64,000 nucleotides of DNA. Origin: Rhizomys pruinosus. Lineage: Eukaryota > Chordata > Mammalia > Rodentia > Spalacidae. The DNA is taken from the NCBI GenBank assembly GCA_009823505.1, contig VZQC01006319.1, forward strand, positions 1,566,740-1,630,739, in the 5' to 3' direction. The translations under genes were made by a program, and so were the position numbers. The notes under the pieces are model-generated. The model did not search any database, was not told the DNA's origin, and saw only the letters and a list, made by a program, of their open reading frames with translations. Numbering within the stretch: the stretch's first letter is position 1; each line of letters opens with the position of its first letter. Of this stretch, positions 37,025-64,000 are shown one piece after another.

Positions 37025-37277
37025 TTTTTTATTTTTTATTTTATTTTATTTTTTTATTTTTATGTGTATGAATGTATTGTCTGCATGCAGGTATGCACAC
37101 CCGTGTGGTGCGATGCCGCGGAGGTCAGAAGAGGGTGTCGGATTCCCCTGGAACTGGAGTTCTCCTAGAACCGGAGTCACAGACGGTTCTCAGCCGCCAT
37201 GTGGGTGCTGGGGATCGAACCCGGGTCCTCTGCAAGAGCGGTCGGCGCTCCCAACCGCTAGGCCATCCCTCCAGCCC
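37025..37277 (-). mobile_element. B2 SINE (long form) inserted in the minisatellite edge
   Basis: Flanked by GATTGTGGGAATTTCT on both sides. The target is itself a degenerate minisatellite unit. Confidence 0.93.
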
Positions 37278-38345
37278 CGATTGTGGGAATTTCTGACCTG
37301 GTTCCTGGCTATTTGTATAACAAGACTTTGAATTGAATGCTTATTTTGTTAAATTGGGGGAGGGGGTCTTCGGATGTTATGGGAATTGGAGAGGTATTTT
37401 TATTTGCCATAGCAAGGCTCCATCTTGGATTGTATATTTATTGTCTAGTTTTGAGGGATTGTGGGAATTTGTGGGCTGGTCTTCTGCTATTTGCATAGCA
37501 GGCCTCCATCTTGGATTATATATTTGTCTTGTTTTGAGGGATTGTGGGAATTTGTGGGCTGGTCTTCTGCTATTTGCATAGCAGGGTTCCATCTTGGATT
37601 GTGTATTCATTGTCTAGTTTTGAGGGATTGTGGGAATTTGTGGGCTGGTCTTCTGCTATTGCATAGCAGGCCTCCATCTTGGATTGTACATTTATTGTCT
37701 AGTTTTGAGGGATTGTGGGAATTTGTGGGCTGGTCTACTATGATTTGCATAGCAGGGCTCCACCTTGGATTGTATATTTATTGTCTTGTTTTGAAGGATT
37801 GTGGGAATTTGTGAGCTGGTCTTCTGCTATTATTGCATAGCAGGCCTCCATCTTGGATTATATATTTATTGTCTAGTTTTGAGGGATTGTGGGAATTTGT
37901 GAGCTGGTCTTCTGCTATTGCGTAGCAAGCCTCCATCTTGGATTGTATATTTATTGTCTAGTTTTGAGGGATTGTGGGAATTTGTGGGCTGGTCTTCTGC
38001 TATTGCATAGCAGGCCTCCATCTTGGATCATATATTTATTGCCTAGTTTTGAGGGATTGTGGGAATTTGTGGGCTGGTCTACTATGATTTGCATAGCAGG
38101 CCTCCATCTTGGATTGTGGAAATTTGTAGGCTGGTCTTCTGCTATTTGCATAGTATGCCTCCATCTTGGATTATATAATTAATTGGATTGAATATTTATG
38201 AGGGATTGTGGGATGATGTGGGCTGCTCTGGCTATTTCCATAACAAGCTTTTGAACTGTTTACTGTGTTTATTGGGGGAGGTCTTTGGAGGATGATGGGA
38301 GTTTGTGGGTGTGTTTGGTTATATGCATAGCAAGCCTCCCTTACA
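37278..38345. repeat. Minisatellite with about 85-bp units
   Basis: Regular units beginning GATTGTGGGAATTTGT start at 37457, 37540, 37626, 37711, 37797, 37885, 37970 and 38055, with a short unit at 38112. Degenerate units on each side (37278-37456, 38204-38345) resemble each other. The unit contains GGCTGGTCTTCTGCTAT, a GCATAGCAGG box and CTCCATCTTGGATT. Confidence 0.97.
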
Positions 38346-39419
38346 GGATTATTTGGAGGGAGAGATCCTGGGCTTATTTTGCACCAAAATCTGCATATAT
38401 AATTACTTGGTGAATGTAAATGTAATATTATGCTGGCTCTGGGAAGGGCTCACAGGGGTAGAAATGGGGGCAGTTGCTACTTTTATGGCCTTCCTTGGGG
38501 CTGATAATTGAGGTGAACCATACTGGGTGATTAATTTGGCTGGAATTAATTTGATTTGGAAAAATAGAACAGGAAGTATTTGGGGCCTTGATGACAGAAT
38601 TAAGTTGACCCCTGTCTCATTTGGCCCATTTCAGAGACAAGGCATACAGTGTGTAACACTGGGAACAACACTGAACTCATTCCTTCCCTGAAACCTTTCA
38701 GGGCAATGACCACAAACATGAGGGATGAGCCTGAGGGGCAAAGACTCAGGGGGAAAATTTGTGTTTAATAGTATGGGACCCCCATGAATGTTGATACCCA
38801 CTCCACCCCCAACCAGAGTTTATTTACTGATAATCCACACCTCTGAGGTGTATTACTTTTATCTTCCTTAGCAAATTACATATTCATGTGTTTCCCAATA
38901 GTTTGCTTATTGATTCTCCAGAACTCTTTACTTAACCCTGTTAATTTTACCCAACCCCTCTCCTCCATGATATTTTTATGTAATTTTCTTTTATTCCCTT
39001 CATCCCCTTTTTCTTAGAGGGGCTTTCTATAACTAAATCACTTTAAACATTTATATTGGTTATACTTAGAAAACATTTCTTGAATAACCCTCACTTTTCC
39101 CACCCACAGGAAATCCTGTCTGTAGGACACCCCCACACACACACCACCACCCCAGCTCCCAATAGCGCATACTGGTAGCCTCAGAGTAGGGGGCAGCAGT
39201 GATCCTAGAGTAGCATTCTCTGCCTGGGACACAGTGATCTACAAGGACAAGAGGCAGAGTCTTTGGTGTACCTGAGATGAGTACGTAGTGACAATGTCTT
39301 CCTCAACTTATCCCTGGGATCTATCCCTCAACTTGGGGCCCCTCAGCTCTCAACGCCAGGATCCAGTCCCACCCATGGACACTGAGAATCTGCTCGGCGC
39401 AAACCACTCACTGCTACAC
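38346..39419. other. Gnas downstream flank
   Basis: No gene, SINE or L1 recognised between the minisatellite and the Gnas 3' end. Confidence 0.6.
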
Positions 39420-39785
39420 GGCTGTTTGCTCACATTTAATTTTTATTTTGATTTTTTAATGCTGCACAACACAATATTTCATTTGTTTCATTTGTTTCAT
39501 TTATTTCTTTATTTCTGTTTGTTGCTGCTTTTATTTTATTTACTGAAAGTGAGAGGGAACATTTGTGGCCTTTTTCTTTTTCTTTTGAAGGCCGCCTTAA
39601 GCTTACTAAATTTGGAACATCAAAGCAAGCGGAGGGGAAAAGGGTTTTTTTTCAAAATCACTTGGGGAAAGGAAAGGTTGCGTTGTTCATCATGCCCTAT
39701 GGTGGGTGATCAACTGCTTGTAAAGTTGCGTTTCACTTTTAATTAATTGTGCTTAAGGCTTTACTTAAATTTGGGTGTTCCCTCT
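39420..39785 (-). other. Gnas: Gnas 3' untranslated region
   Basis: About 365 nt after the stop codon. It holds AT-rich sequence with several AATAAA copies on the minus strand and ends in the GCACAACAC/TTAAAAAATC region typical of Gs-alpha messages. The exact cleavage site is inferred. Confidence 0.85.
39442..39447 (-). promoter_or_regulatory. Gnas: Likely polyadenylation signal of Gnas (AATAAA)
   Basis: tttatt on the plus strand is AATAAA on the gene strand. It is the most distal of several copies in the 3' UTR (others lie around 39500-39540). Cleavage would be expected about 15-25 nt further, near 39420-39427. Confidence 0.6.
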
Positions 39786-56720
<16,935 letters not shown>

Positions 56721-56754
56721 GAGCGGGCCCGGACTTAGGAAAATTTCGAAGAGA

Positions 56755-56785
<31 letters not shown>

Positions 56786-56967
56786 GGAGAGAGACACTGA
56801 GAGAGCCAGAGAGCAGGGAGTGTGGAGAAAAGCCAGGCGAGCACGAAACCAAAGGACAGCAACCGAAAAGGAAATATGTGTCCACACACAACACGAACAC
56901 TAATAAACACCCACAGTACACAGCGATGGTGGTGGAGTGGTGGGGGGCTAGGGGGCGGGGAGAGCGC

Positions 56968-57816
56968 TCAGATGAGGCGCTCGTCGCGGCCCCGGCGCCG
57001 GGGACCCTGGCCAGAGCAGAAGGCGCCCCTGGCCCGGGAGCGCGCGCGGCCTCTGCGCTTGGCGCGGCTGCTGAGGAAGGAGAAGAAGGCGCAGCCCAGG
57101 AACACTCTGAAGCAGCAGGTCGCCCCGAACACGAAGCCACAGCCGCGGCCCTGCTCTGTGCGCCTCTGTAGCAGGAAGTTGAGCACCCAGGACGGGCTGC
57201 GCACCGAGAAGACCAGGAACACCACCAGGGGCATGTGCGTGCTCAGAGCGCCTGCCTTGGCCGGCCCCGGCCGCCACACGACGCCTCCCACACGTGGGGG
57301 CGCATAGTAGGCGTCGTCCTCGTCGCCCGAGTCCGTGTCCCACTCGGCCCAGGCCCTACTCGTGGCCCCGCCGGCGGCGCCCCCGCCGACCCCGGCGGCG
57401 CCCTCCTCTCCGGCCCCGGCGTCGTCGTCGTCGGCGGCGGCAGCGGCGGCGCCGGCCACGGGGCCGCGGGCCTCCGGCGGCGCTTCTGGCACATTCTTCT
57501 TCTTCTTCTTCAATAGCTTCTCCAACTTCTTCCTCTCCTTCTCCCTCTTCTTCTCCTCCTTTTTCCTCTGCTCTAGCAGCTTCTTCTCCATCTTCTTGCG
57601 CTCTTTGTCGCTGACAAATGGCCCGGGCAGCGCGGCGCGCTCCGCGGCGTTCTTGGGGGGTTTCGCGGTGTCCCCGTTGCTCCTCGGGGGTGCGAGGGGC
57701 TCGGCCAGCGCCGCAGCCGCCACCGCAGCTTCTGCAGCCACCTCGGCAGCAGCCGCGGCCGTCTTCCTCTCGCTCTCGGCCGCCCGGGCTTTGAACTTCA
57801 TGGCCATCTTCAGCAT
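56968..57816 (-). CDS. Unassigned 282-codon ORF upstream of Gnas exon 1
   Basis: I do not recognise this protein. The ATG at 57816 sits in a strong context (GTCACCATGC) and the frame runs to TGA at 56968. Order of segments: MLKMAMKFKARAAESERKT (1-19), alanine-rich (20-50), a lysine/glutamate-rich probable helix or coiled coil (about 70-107), acidic patches (129-138, 160-168), hydrophobic stretches at about 195-216 and 228-248 that could be membrane segments, and an arginine-rich end (251-281). The helix-coding part is purine-rich and stands out from the surrounding GC-rich DNA, which favours real coding over chance. It lies on the Gnas strand between the expected exon 1A and exon 1. It is not XL-alpha-s or NESP55 as I know them. 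Low-complexity chance ORFs are common in CpG islands, so confidence is limited. Confidence 0.35.
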   Translation of the reverse strand: MLKMAMKFKARAAESERKTAAAAAEVAAEAAVAAAALAEPLAPPRSNGDTAKPPKNAAERAALPGPFVSDKERKKMEKKLLEQRKKEEKKREKERKKLEKLLKKKKKNVPEAPPEARGPVAGAAAAAADDDDAGAGEEGAAGVGGGAAGGATSRAWAEWDTDSGDEDDAYYAPPRVGGVVWRPGPAKAGALSTHMPLVVFLVFSVRSPSWVLNFLLQRRTEQGRGCGFVFGATCCFRVFLGCAFFSFLSSRAKRRGRARSRARGAFCSGQGPRRRGRDERLI

Positions 57817-58199
57817 GGTGACCCGGCCACCTCGGGGTGCTAGGCTCGCGCCTGGCCCGGGCACTCTGCTTGCCCCTGGCCTCGGGCTTCCCGGCTCCTG
57901 TGCGCCCCGTGTCGGGGGCTCTGCTGCGGTCCCCGCTGCGGTGTCCCGGGGCCACGGACCGCGGCCACTGGGGTTCTGGGGGGGTAGGAAGGCTGCTGGA
58001 CTAGCTGCCTAGGAGTTAGCGTCAAAAACAGGATGAGCAAACGAAAAAGAGCGAGAACAAACCAAAAAGCACCCAAAGACAGCGAGAAACCAAAAGAGTA
58101 AAAAGCACTGGGGATGTCCCCCAACTCAAAACGAGGAAAAAACGACAAAAAGGTGCAAAGGCGCGATGACACGAGTTTGCCGTTACCCTCAGGCGCTCC

Positions 58200-59130
58200 T
58201 GGCTTTGGCTCTTGGGGACGCCAATGGAGAAGAGAAAAGAGAAAAGAGAGAGAATTGGAGGGCGCCCAGTGGCACGGGGCAGGGCAGGGGCGCCCAGCAC
58301 CTCTGCCCCGGCCTGGCCCGGCTCCTCTCGCCCCGGTGGCTTTGTCCGCGCTGGGCGCCTCGCACTTAGGCGTGCGGGCAGCCCGTGTGCTCCCCGACTT
58401 ACATGTGAGTGAGGCGCACTCACACGCAAGGAAGGCAGTCAGTGCCTGCCTATCTGCCTGCCCGCCGCCGACCCAGCCGAGCCGGCCGGGACAGGGGTTC
58501 GCTGCAGCCGGTCAGCCCCGAGCCCAAGAGCCTGGAGCTGGCGAGCGCCGCAGGGCCAGCCACCTGAAGCAGCCCGCTCCGCGGTGCCGACGCGACTGAG
58601 AGTCCCCGCCAGGGACTGGGGTTTTCTATCCCGCCCGATGACGCCCCAGCCTCTTCAGAGGACCGACCCATAGCAGCGGCCCCTATAAAGCGAAGGGGAA
58701 GCTCGAAAAATCGCCCCACCGAGGACGCGTCCAAATGGACTGCGCCGCGGTCTGGGGGCGAGGGCCGGTGAGGGCACGGCGTGGGGGTCTCGGAGGGTGC
58801 GTTGGTGCGGGGCCAGGGTGTGCACGAGGCGGTGGGCACCCGACTCCACCTCCCAGACCTGCCTCCCAATTTTTGGTGTAGTGGTGTAGCCCTGGGCGGC
58901 GTGGAAAGTGTGCGACGGCGGCGCATATCCCTGCCGCGCGCTCCTTACCTCCAGCTTCCCAGAGAGCGCACGCGGGGACGGCGGACCCCCCCCCCCCCCC
59001 CCAGTGGCGCGTGCCCGTGGAAATTGGTGGCGGCGAGCTAGTTAACGGCGATGATGCCCGCCAGAGCGGGAGGTTCAGATCTTCTCAGTGCGCACGGCTG
59101 GAGTGGCCAGAAGCAGGCAGCCGCGCGCCT
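58200..59130 (-). promoter_or_regulatory. Gnas: Expected location of imprinted exon 1A (A/B) promoter and exon
   Basis: Exon 1A is known to lie about 2.5 kb upstream of exon 1, which here predicts roughly 58.3-58.9 kb. The stretch is CpG-rich. On the Gnas strand two candidate splice donors are visible: GAG/GTAAGG with the exon ending at 58949, and CAT/GTAAGT near 58405. I cannot tell which one is used, and I do not recognise the exon sequence itself, so this is positional inference. Confidence 0.4.
58986..59002. repeat. Homopolymer C17
   Basis: Seventeen consecutive C residues inside the CpG-rich domain. The length is prone to sequencing error. Confidence 0.95.
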
Positions 59131-62100
59131 CGCGCACGCAGGCAAGGCGACAGTAGAAGAGAGATGGTGGTGGCTGTGGTGGTACAGAGGAGAATCCATT
59201 CACATGGAGTCCTCCCAGGTTGGAGAAACGGTGAGCCCAGCTTGGGCGCCATGTGGGGCTCTTGAATAAAGGGAGAAAAAAAAGTAGTTTAGTGAACATG
59301 AACTTTTTTGAAGATGGTTTCAAAACTCCCAAGTGTCCACCCAACTCCCTGGTTCCCATCCTAGGACATGGTAGACAGCACTGGGTTACATGAATGCACA
59401 TTGACAAGAAGTCTTGACTTAGGGGATGGTCTGCTTGGATACAATTCATTCATTCAATAACTTGGGTCCACACCCACCATGTGCCCTGGTGAGCTGTGGA
59501 AGCCAGTGGCCAACCTAAGACATGGTGTCTTTCTTGAATGGGACGTGAGCTCCACTAAGCACAGAACTGCAAAGCAATTTCAAACTCTCCAAAGACTTTC
59601 ACTTTTAAACACAATTCAAAATTTGGGATACTGAGAGAAGGAAGACAAGGCCACTCACTACCCTCTTAATACAAACACAGCTAATGGTCCTCGGGGGGAT
59701 GGGATGGGATATCTCCAGAGGCATTGAAAAAAAAAATTTAAGGTCCACCTTCCCTCAAAGTTGTGCTAAAAATAAGATGCCACACATGGTTTTTCTTGAC
59801 ACCCGCAGAGCCCCATCTACCTCCATTGGACGTTGCTTTTGAAAAATGGACTTGCAAGGATAAGACAGACTCAAAATAACCAAAGAACTTTGGGGATGAA
59901 GAGCACAAGGCCAAACCTAACTGAGGGCTCTTCCTTGGTCATCTTGCTGAGCAGTTCACGACTTTCTCAAAACTACTGAAAAGTTGATCCCCCAGAGTTT
60001 ATGCGGCTTCACTTCCACATAAACTTCTTGTCATTGCTACTGTTTTTGTTGTTGTTGTTGTTGTTTTGTTTTTATAAAGAAAAGCTCAAAGGAACTTCTG
60101 CCCCAGGTTGGTGCTTTTCTTTGTAACCATGGTGGATAAAAAAAATATTTAACTGCTAAGCCATTGTATGAACTGTGAATCTGAGGCCCCAAGCTCTTCC
60201 CCACCTACTTGAAGACCAGGACCTAAGTTTCACCTCTTCACACAGTCAACAAAAACTTCTTGGTTGAATTTGATTCATCTGTTGTCTTTTTTTTTTTTTT
60301 TTTAAGTAAAGACTTAGAAGAGGGAAGACCTAGCCAGAAAATTTTGTTCTACTCCATTTGCTCAAAAGCTGCTGCTTTCCGGCTTCTAGGGTAGCAAAGC
60401 ACTAACACACTGCATTTAAAAGGTAAGAAGTAAACAGTGGCCAACACAACCACCATGTGTGTGCCAGCAACTACACAAACAACAGTGAGGATAAGAAAGA
60501 GTCTCCTTATTTGGAAGTCTCTGAGCCCTTCCCCTATAAATAAATATCATACCTGATTTGTAAAAGGAATGAAACTGTCTTAAGGCACACAGTGACACAT
60601 GTTCTAAGCAAGGTACAGTTTGGACCATTGTCCCAGAAATGCAGAACACAAGGTCAGTCTTTCCTCCTTCCTAACTTAGCCATCCTTGAAAAAAAAATTG
60701 TTTTAAGTGTAGGTTTCGCCTATATTTTGTTGTGACTAAGCACAGGGAGACAGGTAAGGCAATTACTTTGTAAATAAATGGCAGCAGGTGGAATCAAGGG
60801 TTTCCAGGTAAAGCAAAGAGCACCTAGAACTCGAAATACAAGCTGCTTTGTGGTCTGTTCCACTTTCTGTTTTCACTTGACACAAAGTGAAAGATGATAT
60901 TTTACTTAATTGGTATGGCTAGCTGACATCACCTATGGCTTTTGGCCCAGCAGTGACCTACCCAAGCCCTAGGAGTTATGTATATATTTTGTTTCTAAAA
61001 CAAATTCAGAGATCACTCTGTAGGACCCTGTCACGTGAATTCAGAATAGATTTTCATAGACTGTCTTGTGATTTTAAGCACCTAGTTTATGTTTTGAGAG
61101 TAGAGCAACACAGTTAGCGTAATTCTGGAACGATCCAGACTAGAGAGAGGTTTTCAATGGAAGAGACCCCTCATTAGGTTCAGGGAGTCATGGAAGTTAT
61201 AGAAACTTTAGGCTGCAAAGAGACACCAAGGGTCAAAATACCTTAAATAGAAAATGCCCAGGACACAGGTCCCTCCTTGGCATCAGGTGACTTGCTTCAT
61301 GGAAAGGATAGAAAATTGAGATAACAACACCCTTAACATAAAATACCAGGTCACCAAACATACAACTTGACCTTGCAGGTGATGTCGCACACCACATAGA
61401 GATAGCAGAGCTACATTTCTTTCCAACTTTTTTTCCCCCCACAATGGAAGAACTTGTATACTGGGGCTTGAGTCCTTTGGCCTTGAAAGCTTTGTATTTA
61501 TAGATGGAGTATGTGTTCCTTGGCTTTTCCAAATCTGCCTTTTCTGAGTAAGAGTGCCTCATCTGCTTTTAGAAGCAAGAGAATGGCTGCGGCTCAAACT
61601 CTTGGAAGATTATTATACTTAATGATGTAACTCAGTTTTTGGACAAAAGTGTTCTCTTGAGCCTTTTATTAGTTGGGGTCATTGTAAGCTATTTTCCAAG
61701 AGCCCAGAGAAAATATAATTATAATATTATTTTAATAGCCCAGGAAACAATAAATAGGCTTCCACTGAAACAGAAACTTTAACTGTAAGGTTTTAATAAT
61801 AGTACTTAATGCTTCTACAAGGCATTTTGTCTTCAAAGTACATTCTGCACTTTAATTAGCTAGAATGACTGAAACTGTTAGTGCAAATAAATGTTACTTG
61901 TCTCCTATGCTATATTGGAGATGAAAGCAGGTATTGTAGGAAGTATTTTCTAGTCTTGGATAATCCCTGTAAGACAGTTCTAATACTTAAGACCATAAGG
62001 TTCTTCAAGATATAATGTTCATCTAAGGCTTTCTTTTTTCTTGTCATATTTACTAGTTAGTATTTCAACCACAACGAACTAAAAACTTGCATTGCAAATT

Positions 62101-64000
62101 AAACATATTTAAATTTCATTTCAGAAGACCTGAAGTTAACTACTGAAGGATTAACTAACTACATGATCATTTGAAATTTCCCTCTTTAATATCTATTAAC
62201 TAATTTCCAAATAACGTGTCTTTAATTTAAAACATATTCATACTCTAATTCAAACCAGGTGTAGAGGTGCACTGGCCAGTGTGTTGAGGCCCAATTGCTT
62301 GAGCCTGTGCCAGTATCTATTTAAAATCATAGCAGGCATCTGAGGGCAACTGAGGCTTTCTTTTACCTTTGTTGATTATCTGTGACCCAGATAGGCAGGT
62401 ACCACCTATGGAAGGGACCTTGCAGTCTCCGCTACAGAAGCCTAATTCTCCCCCTCCCCCAAAAAACTCCCTGTTTTTTTTTTTTTTTAAGGGGAGATAT
62501 GAGAAGTTTATTATATTGGCTCTCTTCCTTTTCAAACTTAACCCTAAATAGTGTGTTAATTCTACGTAGAGGAACAATCTGAACAACAAGAAGGAAGGGA
62601 AAACAGCCACTAACAGAACTAAAGGAAGCTCTCTCTGCATAGTAGCAGCTTAAACAATGAACCATAAAACTAAAAGTCAAGTCCAGAAAGAAAGCAGTCA
62701 GCCCTATTCTCTCAGGGGTAGAGCAACATCAGTGGAAGATGGTGGACCTGCCTAGCATAGATCGTAATTGGGTAAAAGAATACTGAAGAGTTCTACCACT
62801 TGACAGTAGGAAAGTGAATTTTCTAAAGCAAAATATCCTTCACTTCCTTTGGGGAAAAATTTCATGAGGAGTAAGGTAACGGGAAAACCTGTTTCCTAGA
62901 ACTTTTAAGTTGGCCTTGAAGATGGAAACTCATTCTGGATGGGGAATAATGCAGGAAGACAAGTTACAAAGAGCTGCATAGTAGCTAGCTTGTGTTCCAA
63001 TGCACAAGGTGCTTCACTGAGATGACGCTGCGATTAAATGATGAGAAAACAAATACCTGCTTGGCATAAATAATAGAGATATGTTGCTGAAACTGAGAGT
63101 GCGGAAATCTGAATAAAATTTCCTTAGCTAAAATGAGTTTAATATTGTAGCTCAGGACTCTAACTCCAGAGGCAGGAAGATTCCTGTGACAGTTCTGAGG
63201 CCAGTGGAAGCTGCCCCCCCAAAAAAAAACCTTCAAAAATTTTAATTTTAAGATTTTTTGGGGGGGTTGCCCCCCTTTATATTCATTTCTTCATAATTTG
63301 AGATTAGAAAGTTATAAAACTGGATTAGTTTAAAACCTGATTAAACAAACAATTTCTCATAGTTAAATGTGGCTTTGTGTATATATCTAAGTGAATCATT
63401 TTAAATATTGAGTTTTAATTTTGTTTCTGCACTGACCAAAATGTGTTTTCAAAGAGCTTTGCAAAGACTAGACTCGCCTCACTTTAGGAAAACTGAGATG
63501 CTGATGGGGAAGCAGGGGCCATTTCTCCCTCGCCTTCCTTAGTGTGCTGTTAGTAAACCCCGAGCTAAGCTATTAATGTGACATAACTAATCGTATGTTT
63601 AGCTTGTCTAAAAGTGTCGGCACCTTTTCATCTTTTTGTGTTTGCCCACACACACTGAAATTGAAAAACTGGTAATTATCTTTTAGTGCTGCTTATCTCC
63701 TTGGGAAGGGGCCTAAAGTGAACAGCCCCTCCACAGAGAATGGTTGCTCAGACCCCTGGCAGGTGGCTGTGCCGGACCCCCAGCCTATGTCTGTTGGGAA
63801 GCCCATGCCATGCCCTCTCTACATTGGGGGAGCTCAGATGGCACCGTGGCTTTCTGAGGTCTCTGCTGAGCTCTGAAAGTGATGAACGAGAGAAAATTCT
63901 GCAGCCAAAGTATTAGGCACTTGCAGCCAGTCTGTGGATCAGATGAAACGGAGATGTTTTTATGAGCGGCAAAACTCAGCTGTTCCCACAGCCACATCCG
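59131..64000. other. Upstream flank of the exon 1A region, no gene seen
   Basis: Mostly unique, AT-moderate DNA. Short T runs (60284-60302, 62474-62488), a GTT run (60046-60066) and a few decayed B1-like scraps (about 62255-62310, 63150-63230) are visible. It should be intronic to the longer Gnas transcripts that start beyond the window. Confidence 0.7.

Noticed and set aside
37278..38345. CRISPR-like array
   Set aside because: Whole units repeat without unique spacers and the genome is mammalian. It is a minisatellite.
56968..57864. Assignment of the upstream ORF as XL-alpha-s or NESP55
   Set aside because: No XL-type EPAA or proline-rich repeats, no donor leading to exon 2 in the right frame, and the position is too close to exon 1. 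Left unassigned.
57335..58012. 225-codon plus-strand ORF opposite the upstream ORF
   Set aside because: It is the antisense shadow of the Lys/Glu-rich frame, giving Phe/Ser runs, and has no recognisable domain.

Overview
The window is genomic DNA from a muroid rodent, most likely a cricetid (vole, hamster or deer-mouse type) rather than house mouse. The evidence is dense B1, B2, B3, B4 and ID-type SINEs, rodent L1 pieces, long TG microsatellites, and B2 copies of a type I do not recognise as the standard mouse consensus. I cannot name the species.

The one confidently identified protein-coding gene is Gnas, on the minus strand. It encodes the stimulatory G-protein alpha subunit (Gs-alpha). 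Twelve coding exons run from the start codon at 56007-56009 to the stop at 39786-39788. They sum to exactly 1185 nt (394 codons plus stop) with consensus GT-AG junctions and consistent phases. Human exons 9 and 10 appear here as one 180-nt exon. The 3' UTR ends near 39420. The neuroendocrine first exons (Nesp, Gnasxl) are not in the window and should lie beyond 64000.

Layout from low to high coordinates: (1) 1-37 kb, intergenic DNA downstream of Gnas, largely nested L1 fragments, SINEs and simple repeats, including a 0.59-kb near-identical inverted duplication (16800-17385 and 20351-20946). (2) 37.0-38.35 kb, a minisatellite of about 85-bp units, most carrying a YY1-like CCATCTTGG core. (3) 39.4-56.0 kb, Gnas. 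(4) 55.3-59.1 kb, a very CpG-rich domain holding the Gs-alpha promoter and exon 1, an unassigned 282-codon ORF on the Gnas strand (57816-56968), and the expected position of the imprinted exon 1A (A/B) promoter. (5) 59.1-64 kb, gene-less upstream DNA with few repeats.

Gs-alpha couples receptors to adenylyl cyclase. In this locus class (established knowledge) the alternative upstream first exons, including exon 1A, all splice onto exon 2, so promoter choice and imprinting decide which product is made. The most unusual item is the unassigned ORF at 56968-57816: it has a strong start context, a lysine/glutamate-rich helix and two hydrophobic stretches, and lies between the expected 1A exon and exon 1.
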